From contig JABCPU010000015.1 in assembly GCA_016800925.1 (NCBI GenBank), positions 310,001 through 374,000 of the forward strand: DNA of 64,000 bases, in the 5' to 3' direction. The stretch is from Suillus spraguei. Its lineage: Eukaryota > Basidiomycota > Agaricomycetes > Boletales > Suillaceae. Below the pieces are notes generated by a model. That model ran no database searches, was not told where the DNA came from, and was given only the letters and a program-made list of their open reading frames with translations. This document shows, piece by piece, positions 44,323-56,430 of this stretch (positions are counted from its first letter, which is position 1; each line of letters opens with the position of its first letter). The translations under genes were made by a program, and so were the position numbers.

Positions 44323-47300
44323 ATGAAGCCAACTTCTGACACACGAAAGCCCTATGGTGGCTCCTCGCGTGCATTAATCATCGCTCTTGACGTTGGAACA
44401 ACTTTCAGTGGTGTATCATATGCCCTACTCGAACCAGGCGAGGTCCCAAAAATTCATGGTGTCACTCGGTGAGCAAGTTGTTCGAATGACGCGTACCCTC
44501 TGACAGAAATCACGTTCGCACTTGCCCTGGTCAGTTTTCCTGGTCAAGAACATGTAGCTGGCAATTCCAAGATTCCCTCCGTCATGTATTACGATAAGCA
44601 TGGTAGAGTCATGGCTGCTGGCGCTGAGGCAGACAATGCTTCCATAATAAGCCAGGCTGAGGACGAAGAGTGGATCAAAACGGAACTGTATGTGTACATT
44701 CATTCCTGTGCGATCGAATTTTGACACTGCGGCTTCCCAGTTTCAAGCTTCGCCTCCGGCCGAAGAGTATGAAATTGAAAATGAACGGGATGCGTCTTAG
44801 TACGCTGCCACGGCATAAAACTTCCGTTGATGTTTTTGGAGACTTCCTTGCTTATCTCTTCCGCTGCACGAAGAGTTTTATCATAGACACACATGCTAAC
44901 GGGCAGACCCTGTGGCACCATGTAGAAACCAGCATCGAGTTCGTGTTGAGTCACCCTAACGGCTGGGAAGGTGCTCAGCAGACGAAGATGCGACGCGCTG
45001 CCGTGTATGGGGGTTTGATTCCTGATACGGACGAAGGCCGAGCGCGAATCCGTTTCGTCACGGAAGGAGAAGCTAGTCTCCACGCGTGTGTCCAGAGTGG
45101 TCTCGCTGCAGATGTCCTTTCTGTATGTATTTCAAACATATCCCACACCACACTTGAACTTCTTGTCTGACGTGTCTCCTAGAATCCGTCTAGACACGGC
45201 TTCCTTGTAGCTGACGCGGGCGGCGGCACGCTTGATATTAGTTCCTATGCGGTTCGGGGAACCAATCCTCTGGTAATCGAGGAGGTGGCCCCTCCTGATT
45301 GTGAGAATACGCTGACGCGTCCTCTCGTCTATTTTCGTGTCTGATCATCTGCTTCTGAAGGTATATTTGCCGGATCTGTCTTCGTCAGCCGAAGGGCAAG
45401 GGAATTCCTTGAAGGTTAACTATATTTGATTGTATCATATACAAGGCGTTCAACTCATCCTGCATGCAGAGAAGCTCAAAGGATCGAAATACGGCTCTTC
45501 CGATTCGATTGACCATATCACGAAACGCTTCGACGAGACCACTAAACGGCTATTCCGAGACAAAAAGGATTTACAATTCGTTCCATTCGGCTCTCCACTT
45601 GACAAAGATTCCCAAGTCGGCATCCGCGGAGGTCAGTTGAAACTTGATGGGTAAGTAAACGAACAAACATACATTATGATTCTAAAAATATCTCTCGATA
45701 GTGCGGAGGTGGCAGCGTTCTTCGAGCCTTCTATACAGGCCGCGATCGCGTCAATCAAAGCCCAGGTCGACGCGTCGCAAGGGATGATCAAAGTGCGTTA
45801 CTTACCACCAACCACCACGAGGTCTTAATGATCGCCTTTTCATAGTCTGTCTGGCTGGTGGGAGGATTCGCGGCCAGCCCGTGGCTCTTCACTCAGTTAC
45901 AAGAACGCCTCGCTCCACTGAAGATTACTGTAAGCAGACCTGACTGCCAGACGTAAGAGGCTATACTATGTTCATTCCGGTATTTCATCTCTCTAACATC
46001 GTCCGATTTAGTTCAAAAGCTGTGGCCGATGGTGCAATTGGCTTCTACTGCGATCACCATGTTTCGGCCCGAATGTCGAAATATATGTATGGGGTGGAGT
46101 ACTTGCGTGAGTACGATCCCAACGATTCGGAGCACCAGTCCCGGAAAGATCGACTTTGTGAGCTTCCTTCTGGCCCTCGGCTTCTGCCCGATGCGTTTGA
46201 CTGTATCCTCGCTCGAGTATGCGTTTAGTTATTTCACCGGGACGTGGGCTGACTTGATGATCGTGCATATTTGTAGTGTGTGAAGGTTAAGGAATCCACG
46301 GTGTTTTCGCGGAAGTATTGCACGGAACTCACGAATTTGTCAACCCTTTCCGTGTTTGAGGTCGAGATATGGTGCTATAGAGGTGGTGACACAATTCCGC
46401 AGTGGATTTTACGCCATGCAGGTGAGTATTTTTGAACATGAGCCCGAATGCCGTGCTGATCCATGGCCTTCCATTCACAGAGGATTATTCGACTTTGTGT
46501 GTAGTCCGTGCTGACCTGTCGCTCCTCAGTGGAAGTGCGGAGCCTAAACAAGGCAAGAACGGCAAGACATACTGGACGATCGTGTTCAGCGTTGAGATTC
46601 ACTTTGGTCTCACCGAGTTCAAAGCGCGGATAAAGTGGAATGATAACGTGAGTAATTTTCGTGTATTTTTTCTTATGTGTGCTAAGTCGGTTGGATTGAA
46701 ATAATATTAGGGAACAATCAAGTAGTATGTGAAAATCCGCATAGAGTCAGCGACATCTCTAACTTTGTCTATAGTGGACCTGCGTCTATCGTGTATAGCG
46801 AGAGTGGCCACCGTGCCGATGAGGATGAACCAGACATCTCAGAGGATGACTACGCCCCATCGCGTTCTGGATCCGTTGCGCCGTCACGCTCTCACTCCGT
46901 TGCGCCATCACGCTCTCATTCCGTTGCTGCCTCTCGCGACTCACTGGCTTCAGGTACCAGGACTCCTCTGGGAGCTTCACGAGCGGAGGCTACATTCATA
47001 GAAGTCCAAGAGCGTAGCCGGACGAGCGTAGTCGCAACTCAGTCATCTGCTTCCGTAAAAAGTTTCACCTCTTCGCCTCCAACCCCAACAGCCACTGAGC
47101 GTGGGGTGAGAAGCAACACAACATCAATTTCTCACCCTGCACCACCACCCGCGGCTGAACTAAGCATCCGGGAGGTCGAGCGAGAACGGACTGTGTCCAC
47201 CGCATCCAAGGTCTCCACAGCAGTTGCGCGAGACCGCAGGATCTCGACTGCTTCCAAAGTTTCTGTCTCGTCTGTTTCTCAGCATGTCCATACAGCTTCT

Positions 47301-48800
47301 TCCCAACAAACACTCTCAGTCGCTTCTCAACCTCCCCCTCCAGCTGTCGTCCAGCCTGCGCCTCTAATTACTGTGGAAATTCGCGGACGGGAGACTGAAC
47401 CTCCTGCTAAAGGCAAAGGCAAGGGGAAAAGCAAGACCCCCAAGACCACAGTACCTCCTTCCCCGATTGACCCAGCTGATACTACCGTGGGCAAGAGTCC
47501 AGGCCAGCTAGCAGAAACCCTTACATCTGTATGGGGCTCCGCTTCTAAGGCGAATACGCCTGGAGCCTCGCCGCTAGCTCAAACTTCCAAATCTCTTGAG
47601 CCAACAACACCGAAGGTCGAAGCTACACCTGCACTTGAAGAAGTCCATCACTCGTCTACCACTGTCGTCTCTGAAGTGCTTCAAGAGACAACGAGAGAGC
47701 TCTCGGTTGAGATTACCCAAGAGACAAAGATGGAAGGCCCGCCGTCATCCACCACGCCGGCAGACACAGTTCCTACTGAGCTTATCTCTATGGAAACCGC
47801 CCGGGACCTCGCCGTGATCGCGGAGGTTTCAGAAGTGGTGGTCGCCGAGCAGCACATTGAGACAAGTAAAGAAGTGGTGGTTACCGAGCAGCACATTGAG
47901 ACAAGTGAAACAAGTCTTACTGTGACAGAAACACAGTCCAATGTTCTTGGTATTGACATTTCTGTGCCCGCACTCGAGCTCAATGCCGCGTCGGGAGGAC
48001 CATCTGCATCAGGGGATGACACCAATGGGGACGGCGGTTGGGGCCCCGATGAGGCGTGGGGCTCCGCTGAACAGACAGAGCCTGTTATTTCCCCTGCTTT
48101 GAGTTCCTCTGGTGTAAGTGGTACCATCGGATGGGGCGCCAGTGTAAAGGCCACCGCCGGATGGAGGGCGTCGAGATCGTCGAATGGCTGGTCTATGGGA
48201 GCTGCACCCACTTTTGGAGGCCTTGGCTCTACTCTCGCAGGGTTCCTCGGCGCTGATGGCAGGAAGAGTTCCACGTCCTCGCCGAAACCTGGTTCACCCT
48301 TACTTCCAGCTGAACACACTACGTCTCTCGGAAGCCTCGGCTCCCTTGCAGGATCACTGAGTAACCTCCTCAACACTGATGACAAAAAGAATTCCCTGTC
48401 CTCACCGAAGCCTGACTCCCCACTCCCACTTCATCACGCTCTTGCCAATGCAGGGGGTGATCCACCGGCCACTCTCGTACAGACGATAGAAGAGTCTCCT
48501 GCACCGGCTGAAGCGCCGACCAATACAGCGGACGCGGCACCGCCAGCGTCAGAAGAAGTAGCACCATCTTCTACCGATGCAGCAACAACTGCAGAAACCA
48601 CTGCAGACAAGGCGACAGAAGAAAAGCCCCCTGAAGAAACCACCGCTGCTCCTGGAGAGCCGGCCGTTCCGCCAGGTGATGGAGAGGGTAATGATGCCGA
48701 GGAGGACAAAGAGGAGGTTGATGATAAGAAAGCAAAGATCAGTGCCCCGCCGATCAAAGCCACCAACAGCAAATCATCGAAGAAGAAGAAAAAGAAGTAG
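44323..48800 (+). CDS. Hsp70-like ATPase fused to a long disordered Ser/Thr/Pro-rich tail (~1,261 aa)
   Basis: Thirteen exons: 44323-44468, 44535-44687, 44741-45122, 45183-45300, 45361-45414, 45470-45650, 45702-45792, 45846-45952, 46012-46216, 46277-46421, 46481-46647, 46711-46721 and 46775-48800; total 3,786 nt in phase. The actin-like ATPase fold shows DVGTTFSGVSYALL (phosphate 1, residue 23 on), VADAGGGTLDISSY (phosphate 2) and WLVGGFAASPWL (adenosine motif). This is the HSPA12-like group that is expanded in mushrooms. No canonical substrate-binding domain follows. An 11-nt exon links to a 675-residue tail with SVAPSRSH repeats (46,850-46,935), EQHIET repeats, two SSPKP(G/D)SPL blocks and a poly-Lys end. 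Reading the 11-nt exon through to TAG would give a short form of about 588 aa. Confidence 0.82.
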
Positions 48801-49912
48801 GGTGCAGGCGCACCGGTGTGCTATGCAGATTCACGATATTGCTCATCATTTACTTTACGCTTGGCGAACTTGTGATACTATTCTTGGAACTAATAATTTT
48901 GATACCTGTAACTTTTAGAGAGAAAAGCATGAGCAGCGGGCACCAGCACTTGCAGCACTCTCCGGGAGACGGTCAGACCTCGATCGGTTCTAGTCCTGCA
49001 AAATCAAATAGAAACGGAAACGCGACACAAGTATTCATCTAGTACTCGTCTTCAGTGGGTAGTGATATAGAAAGCGTGCTGTGAGCCCTCTATCGAGAGG
49101 TACTCAACTATGCACAGTAGTCATCCAATAAGCGTGCTCACGAGCTCGGTAGTTTGTAGGCTCACCGTGAGAAAATAGTTCCTTTTCGAGTTGTATGCTG
49201 ATCTACCAGCAGGAGTATGGAGTACTGAAGTATTCGCCGCATATCAATCATGGATATTGAATCAAGCTGCAGCGATTGATGAATCCACATCATATCAACC
49301 ACACGCCGCACGTATCATGCCTAGTAGGTCTTTGTTAGATCTTTGCATTTGTTTTCATTTGAATAAGGGGTGTGCATTGTATAGCACGTGGGGGAGCTCC
49401 TTCCAAGTCCCAATAAAATGTTGGACGCTCCTAAGGCTTAATGATCAAGTTTCACGAAATTAGCCTAGAGTTTGAAGAACAAGTGGTCATAACAACGAGC
49501 TCGAATATTCTTTTCTCCAAGTTTGGATCCATTCATATATCCGTGCAGATCGAAGGTTCTGCACCCATCATTGTTGAGAGCCGAGAGCGAGAAGGTGTTC
49601 ATGAAGCGAAAGATAGCCAAAGGACGAAAAGCATAGGTAGTAGACATTGAGCTTGCACACGGGTAGAACGTGAGTTATCTGTTTGCTTTGCGTAGATTTC
49701 CCTATTTTTGATGCTTTGTTTTCGGTCTGGCCTTGCCATGCCGACACAACTCATCTTTCATGTTTTACGGTATTCGAGTTGCTGTCCGTGTCAATGTTTC
49801 ACGACCAACGTTTACTTTCAGTACCTGGATTCTGGGTGGTTGTATATATATACCGTCGCCATACGTCCATCAAGTTTGCCTCTTACCCGCACCCCCATTC
49901 TCTATCATTAAT
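48801..49912. other. No gene recognised
   Basis: 3' flank of the Hsp70-like gene and AT-rich intergenic sequence. Short frames only. Confidence 0.4.
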
Positions 49913-50410
49913 ATGACTATAGTCTCAGATGATCCTGCTTGGTGGCCGGTCATTCATGCATTTCGCTTTGGCAGCTATTTTGTAGGTTCGTAGAGAACGT
50001 CGCATGTTGAAGCTGATATCTCAATCTAACTTTCCCTGCGGTTTCTCAGTTGCCGGCTTTGTCGGAGTGGCGTATGATGGGGGTGAGCATGATAATATTA
50101 AAGGACTGCTGATGTCTTACAAGAATTTTCAGCACTGACATTTGGACAAGAGGTATGTTGATACTGTAACCGGAGTAACCATCTTGCTAAGAATGGTCTT
50201 TATAGGTAAAATTGGTCTGGGTGAGTGGAGTCTTATGTCAGAGGAATACACATAAGAGTTTAATTCCAGAAGCAACACTGGTCCCTAATGACAGTTATGT
50301 ACCCCGGTGTATGTGACTTGTTTGTTTGCCACACTGATGAATTGAAAGTATCCCAGGTGCACTACCTTGGAATCTTATATGCTGCATATGTTCGCAAGGC
50401 TAAATAATAT
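49913..50410 (+). pseudogene. Relic of a DUF6533 membrane protein, N-terminal part
   Basis: The start MTIVSDDPAWWPVIHAFRFG, then VAGFVGVAYDG, ALTFGQE, VKLVW, KQHWSLMTVMYP and YLGILYAAY appear in order, separated by sequences with intron-like ends (49,986-50,049; 50,083-50,132; 50,153-50,205; about 50,221-50,270). This is the opening of the DUF6533 multi-pass membrane proteins common in mushrooms. The last junction does not keep phase, a stop follows soon after, and the remaining helices cannot be found in frame, so it is a decayed fragment. Confidence 0.6.
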
Positions 50411-51168
50411 ATGTTGCCCTAATTATCTATCTCTCATAATCAGTCTGGCCATATTAATATTGAGTATGCCTCCTTAATGCATTCACTGACTTTGCTTCTT
50501 CTGACTGACTGTATGGAGACAATGTTACAACCATCCCGCTGACAGACACTGTGAGTCTTCTGCACCGATGCCTAACACTCCCCTCAATTAACCTCGGTGC
50601 CCTGTAGCAGTGGGTGTGCTTCTTCACTAACTTCTTGGTTCATTAATGACTGTCACACTATACTGCCACAGATGTGAGTTTGTTTGGAGTGTGTGCCATA
50701 TGACGTTGGTCACTGACTGGATTTGTCAGGCTTTATTGCAAGAGACGAAATAGTGGTAATTTGCAACCTTTGCTCAGATCTCCAAGGTATGAGGACAATC
50801 TCAAATTATTGTGAGCTCTGGTTCTCCGTGCAGCCACTCAGTGTACTAGGAGTAAGCGATGTGATGTTCAACTGAAATAACTGAGCGTGAAGGCTCTCAT
50901 CCGTTGTTTTGATCTTTGTCAGACCGAGCTCTTGGGTCACAGCCGAGCGGTCAGGAACTCGCTAGGCGTTCAGATCTATATTTGAAAGGAGCTGCTCCAC
51001 TCATTGATTATCTGGGCGGAGGTCGGCTGGCAGGTCTTCACTTGCGGAGTTTGACATGGGTCGTAAGTGAGCCACAACAGAAGATCCATCAACGTTGCAA
51101 CCGCAGAGCAAGACAAAACATGTATCGAAAAGCAAAAACAAACCGAAACAGTCCAAGCACACATCACA
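50411..51168. other. No gene recognised
   Basis: Possible scattered remnants of the DUF6533 gene (about 50,520-50,640) and the 3' flank of the IMD gene. Confidence 0.35.
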
Positions 51169-53781
51169 CTACCTCCGTACCACCCCAACACTCCGATTAC
51201 TAATCCCCTGATCAAAACTACGCTTCCCCCGTTTCCCATTATCCACAAATGACAACCCGGATTTGAGACTAGTAGCACTCATGTTCTTCTTCGCATCTAA
51301 TGAAAATGCAGCACCGACAGCAGGCATGCTCAGTCTCCGTATCCAGCTCCTAGGCTGTTCAGAGCGTGGGAGAATGGGAGGCTCGGGAGGACGTAGATCG
51401 TAAGGAGAGGGTGAAACCTCTGGCATTTTGTATTTAGCGATGTATTTAGCGACAGAACACGTATCGCAACCGCAAAATGGTGCATGCCCTTTGGCAGGTA
51501 GGGGAGAAGACGGCTGTGAGCGTGATGGAGATTGTGATTCCCGTTGTTGTGGTGAAGTCGAGTTCAGTAGGGGGACAAGATGTGAAGTGCTTTGTGAGCC
51601 ACGTCTGTGCTGGAAAAGTGTCGCACGAGGACTTTTGGGCGTGTCACTCGTACTGATAAGGTCGCCTTGTGCGTCAAGAAAATGCATTCGATCGTGTCCA
51701 AAATCGCACGTTTTCTGGTCCAGTTCTCGTTCGTGCTGTCGGAGATGGTATTCTTTCTCCTTGAGCTCTAGTCCTGCAAGCTGTTCGATGTTTTGTCTCC
51801 GCCTTCGAATATCTTCTTCATCGATTGGGCTGTCACGGGTGGCTTTGGAAGCAGAAGGGCCCTGATTGACTGCCTGTCTATCGACAGTCGGCGAACGGCG
51901 AGGAGTCATGGGTTCATCCATAGGCTGATATCTAAAAGCGAGATCTGAAACGCTCATCGGTAAGCGTGGTACATCTTTCGGCGCTGCAGACAAAGGCTCG
52001 ATCTCAATGCAAACAAAAATCAGTTCAACATATCAGAGAATCAAATACCATTCACTCACCGTACGACTATAGCGATCACGCATAGCAGCAACGATATTCC
52101 CATTGCTCACAGAACTATCACTGCGCTCAAGCGTCTTCTTGGCAACATCGATACTTCGGCTCTTGAATGCGTTGCAGCTCTCTACCGAAGCACTGAATTC
52201 GCGCTCTGAAGAAGTGTGTTCTGTTTGCTTGCTGCTGAGTATTTTCTCGCTTGAAGTCGCTCCTGCGATCAGGGACGATCGACGGAACTTTGCTTCCTCG
52301 CAGGACTGGGACTGTTCTAGGACCTCCTTCTCACTACTACTAGCCGATATGCCCGGTCCGGCTATTTCTTGTGCAATTCTCTCTTCAAACGGATTATCAG
52401 AGTACATATACTGCGAAGACGATGGTATAGTCTGTTGAGACGCAGAATGCAACTTGAAATCAACGAGCGTATGCGTATCAGAAAGCATACTCTCGATCGG
52501 CTGTGGAGATTCCGATAGTAGGGTATGCTGTTGAGCTGGTTGGGGAACTTGCAAACTCTGCATCTGCGTTCTCTGGCGCTGCAGCTCTGCTTCGTTGGCA
52601 GCTAGAGGAATGGGGAAATGCGTCGGAGGGAAGGGGAACGCGCTGAGAGTCGTTATTGAGTTGATGGAACCCTGATTCTGGTTCTGCTCGTTGGAGCTGA
52701 ATGGCGGGTGGGGGGGTTCGAGGTCGGCAAGATTGGTTTGTGACAGAAAGGCAAGCGAAGTTTGATACTCGTGTTTGCCTGGCGGGATGTTTTGACCCCA
52801 TTCTGTTACGCCCCGAGTTGGAAGTGCAGCTTGGGTAGGTGCGGGTGATATATCTAGTAGGTCATCGGGTAAGTGACCCGTCCATGCGCCTTCACAGAGA
52901 GCTCGCCATTCGCCGAGCGGCCCAATAGACGGAGAGAATCGACGGATGCTTTCGCATGTCCGCATCCATTCTGCATCCGCAACCCTTGAGACGCACGCTG
53001 CTACGCTGTACGTAATCGATGTATGCTGCTGCGTTACGAGCAAGGCATGATTGCTGTCGAATGCACAATCAAAACCAAGGACACTCTAATAGTCATACGT
53101 GTAACGTACTATTTCTCCTGAGACATCTCAGGACCAAGCATACTGAGTAGATTAACATAACGAGCGTGTTCTTCCCCAACATCGCGCGCGCTCTTCTTGG
53201 CTTTCTTCTCGTATGCCTGACCTTACAGGAATTGTTGAGACAACGCAAACCAGCGCGAACGTCAACATAATGTAACGTACCGGCTTGTTTGATACGAGCA
53301 TTTGAATCGTTCATACGTTCATCATGAGCTTTCTCTTCATCCTTCAGCCGTCAGTGAGTGAGCGAGGGCGCGGTGGAGTGAGGAACGTAATACACACTGC
53401 GAGCTTCCCGAACCATTTTGTCACCTCTGAACTGATAGTACCACATTCCCTATCAGCTATTTTTGCAAATTTAGCATCGATGTCGGAAAGAACGTCAAAT
53501 ATGTGTGCGCTAACGTTCAAAGCGTTGCCTGCCCACCGTGCCATTTCGTAAGAGCGCCCGGTACTTGAATTCTGGAAAGTAAACTTACCTGCGATCTCAT
53601 TGGTGGTTTTGAGGGCAGCAGCTTCTTTGAGAGCCTTTGAGACCTTCCTCTGAAGTGCGACGATAGCCCCTGCAGCTTCGCAGTAGTCATTAAGCATGTT
53701 TACAATTGTCTCAAGCGTTTGGCATGACTTGTGGATGTCTTTCCGTTCTGCGGGCCGTGGAGAGGTAGTGGGAGTTGACAT
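51169..53781 (-). CDS. IMD (I-BAR-like) domain protein (~774 aa)
   Basis: Six exons on the minus strand: 53781-53589, 53528-53398, 53341-53281, 53221-53110, 53053-52060 and 52002-51169; 2,325 nt in phase. The first ~240 residues are a helical IMD domain (LETIVNMLNDYCEAAGAIVAL, VSAHIFDVLSDIDAKFAKIA, then EKKAKKSARDVGEEHARYVNL). I-BAR domains bend membranes and link them to actin at cell protrusions. The rest is long, Ser/Gln/Pro-rich and probably disordered. It has a short charged coiled-coil-like stretch (IEQLAGLELKEKEYHLRQHE) and, near the C-terminus, a Cys cluster (FCGCDTCSVAKYIAKYK), then a basic tail. The function of the C-terminal part is unknown. Confidence 0.75.
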
Positions 53782-54109
53782 AGAATAGCTGGAGGTGGGG
53801 AAGTAGTATTATATGTAATATTTGTTCTAAAGACATTGATCCCTCCTCAAGTTCGCGGTCAGTCTGCCACTGGCGTTTTGGTCATCGGACTTTGAATCAA
53901 ATAAATCCAAGACAGTGATAGCATACAAAAAATTTGTAAATCATAATAATTGTTAGTTGTGTGAGATCCAGCTAGAAAACAATGCATATGCGTAATGTGC
54001 GCAAGTATGCGCGAAAGTATGCGCGGGCTGGAAATTCATTAACCAGTTAGCGTGAATGGATGCAGGAGAGGGACACAAACTAGAATGTACAGGTGTCCGG
54101 TCATTCCTT
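53782..54109. other. Intergenic, with a short TATGCGC repeat
   Basis: No gene. At about 53,985-54,028 the heptamer-like motif TATGCG recurs (GTATGCGCGAAAGTATGCGC). Confidence 0.4.
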
Positions 54110-54407
54110 TCAATGAGTCCTAGTCTCGTCAGAATGTTGTTCTACACTCGGGCTATGTCTGTCAAGGATCATGACTTCTGCAACGCGAGTGTATACCTTA
54201 CCTTGATGACTTCCTGCGCAGAAAACGTTTCCAGGGTTTCCGTCTGGACCGAGAATTGGTACCGGGGTGGAGTGGAATAATATACTTGCTACGGGGTGGT
54301 GAATGAGACACGAGCGGGTGCTAATCACAGGACAGTCAAAAACAGACCAAGATAGAAGAAATGCGAACTTACATCAAGCGAACATGTTTCGATATTCCTT
54401 TGCTCTC

Positions 54408-55439
54408 TCATTCCTTGTTGAACATGCCCATGGTCTGATGGATCATACTGAACGTCTGATGAGAACTAGGATATGCCAGCGTCGGGAATACTGAACTTAC
54501 ATCTGAAGAATCAGATGCAAAAAATACACATTGCACCTTGGTCAGCAGAGCATAATGGTCGCTGATCCACCTCCTCCGCGTCAGCTTCCCGTATTTCTTC
54601 CCAACAGCTATATTCTTTGGGGTATCTATGAAGAAGCCTGGACGAGGCGTGTAGACCAACTTGTCCAGTCTTCCTGGTGTGAGCGGAGAACGAGGTTGAT
54701 ACCCCCAAGTAAAACCTCCGTCGTCACCACTCCATGCGTCCAACAAGCCAACAGATTCGACTAGTGCGAAGTCATTGGGTGACACAGCATTAAAGTCACC
54801 TCCAACGATTCCTCCAAAAAGCCCATCCTGCATCAAAGCATTAGCGATGAGCTTGAGTTGTTTCTCCCTGATCGGGGCGCCATCGGGTAACGGGTCAAGG
54901 TGGGTGTTAGCAATCCGCAAGGTGACGACTGACTCGGACGATGGGGGAGCTTTGGCTGTGTCCAGGAGACCGCTTAGCTTGACGTCTATGAAAATGGCAT
55001 GGAGCTGCGGCTCAGAACAGCTGAAATGAATGGAAGTTGACTTTGTGATGTCAATGGAACGAGAGAGGAGGGTGACTGAGCCATACTTTGCGAGCTTAGG
55101 CCAGGCATCTGTGGTTGAAGGAATGACGACGAAGAAATTCTGGACCCACTTATTGTTGAGAATAGTATCGAATGCAGTGGCTTGGACGCCTTGGAGGAGG
55201 ATAGAGCATGGTTCAGGACATCTGCGATTTGTCCTGCACTTGAAGACATGGTGCTGGATATAGGAGAGAGCAGCATCTAGGCGAAGGTCCGGTTCTGGCC
55301 TCATGCAATCAATATTCCATGATACGACACGCATGAAGCTGGACATATGTTCTGCTCTATCTTGACTTGGACCTGGAAGCCATTGTTTTGATTCAGGAAT
55401 GTAATGCGCTGGCTGGATTTCTCGATGAGCGTCAGTCAT
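54408..55439 (-). CDS. Endonuclease/exonuclease/phosphatase-fold protein, Tdp2-like, catalytic Glu replaced
   Basis: The first exon is open for 343 codons from the ATG at 55439. It shows the EEP fold: VVSWNID, ILLQGVQA, IANTHLDPLPDG, VGGDFNAV, DAWSGDDGGFTWGY, RLDKLVYT and WISDHYALLTK. This order matches Tdp2-like phosphodiesterases that clear topoisomerase adducts from DNA. The Mg-binding Glu of the usual LQE motif is Gly here (LQGV, GGC codon), while the Asp/Asn/His residues remain. Past LTK the sequence no longer looks like the family. A GTAAGT donor at about 54,499 and others further on suggest extra C-terminal exons down to about 54,110, so the true end is uncertain. Confidence 0.75.
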   Translation of the reverse strand: MTDAHREIQPAHYIPESKQWLPGPSQDRAEHMSSFMRVVSWNIDCMRPEPDLRLDAALSYIQHHVFKCRTNRRCPEPCSILLQGVQATAFDTILNNKWVQNFFVVIPSTTDAWPKLAKYGSVTLLSRSIDITKSTSIHFSCSEPQLHAIFIDVKLSGLLDTAKAPPSSESVVTLRIANTHLDPLPDGAPIREKQLKLIANALMQDGLFGGIVGGDFNAVSPNDFALVESVGLLDAWSGDDGGFTWGYQPRSPLTPGRLDKLVYTPRPGFFIDTPKNIAVGKKYGKLTRRRWISDHYALLTKVQCVFFASDSSDVSSVFPTLAYPSSHQTFSMIHQTMGMFNKE

Positions 55440-55729
55440 GGTCCTCCTTTGATACCTGGCTGCCCTGGCCCTGGCATGAGTCTGTTAAGTGCTGTCAGTA
55501 ACGAAGTGTGTGGCACAGCCGTTGGCCAATCATAATATGTCCGGTTTAATGCGAACTTGGGTAAGCCACTGTACAGGTAAGCCGATCAGCAACCGTAGAA
55601 GTTCTAGAACAACAACTTCGATTCAAACTTGGAGGTCTTCACTTAGTGGTCATTTTTATAACGTCCCGACTCCCTAGTGGCTCACAAGAGAGCGCCATGC
55701 TGTGGATAGTAGCAGGCCGCTGCACGGAT

Positions 55730-56430
55730 CAGGATTAACTGCAGGCGGTTGAGCCGCAGTTCACAAGCAAATGTCTATAGTATGACGATACCGCTGGTTC
55801 ATTCCAATCGACCACGATCCCTATTGACCCCAAACCTTCAAGTTGCGCTATTTCGCTACATAGACTGATGCCGTTCGCAGCGGATATGGAACCCGTCACG
55901 CCATTAATTTCAATCCCAAGACTAATGAAATGCAATGGAACTGAGCCGTCCGACGATTCACAAGCAACAGATCGTCGTTGGTAACTCTTTGCAGGTTGTT
56001 GTCATGTGCATATCGGCGGTCATACTTGCCAACTTGATCTTGACTATCCGATCGAGTTCATATGGCTCGATCGTCGTCGTCATGAGTATGCCTCACGATT
56101 ATAGCTTGCCTTTGAGGTTTTTAGGGCCATACTTGTATTTCACAGCTGCAGTGCACACCTGCATTTGATCTCGAAAACAGTTGCAGCATGATGTCAATAC
56201 AGATGACCTGTAGCATTTCAACCGACGCCCAAGCCCTAAGCACCCGCACGCAAGACCGTGACTTTACACCACATGGTAATCAACAGCGCGGTCCATTAAA
56301 TATAGATCCAATGCACTCCTCCCTAAAGCAAGACGACCAGGAGTCTGACGCGGCTTTAGCCCTCAGAGACTATACCGCTGTCTCCCCTCTTCACTTTGAA
56401 ATATGTTCCGTTGTCCAGAATTTATTTTGA
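55730..56430 (+). pseudogene. Truncated duplicate of the CAF120-like gene's promoter and N-terminus
   Basis: About 55,730-56,100 matches the upstream flank of the CAF120-like gene at 61,640-62,010 (TTGAGCCGCAGTTCACA versus TGAGCTGCAGCCCACAG; ATTTCAATCCCAAGACTAAT). From CGAAAACAGTTGCAGCAT at 56,172 it matches coding sequence at 62,780-63,025, giving QDRDF, QQR, DDQESDAALALR and HFEICSVVQ. It then stops at TGA (56,428-56,430). The segment for roughly the first 100 codons is deleted, and the PH domain is absent. Confidence 0.75.

Noticed and set aside
54503..54536. A 34-nt intron ending the EEP protein at ATG-TAA
   Set aside because: It is shorter than every other intron in the window, so this ending was not preferred over the longer frame or further exons.
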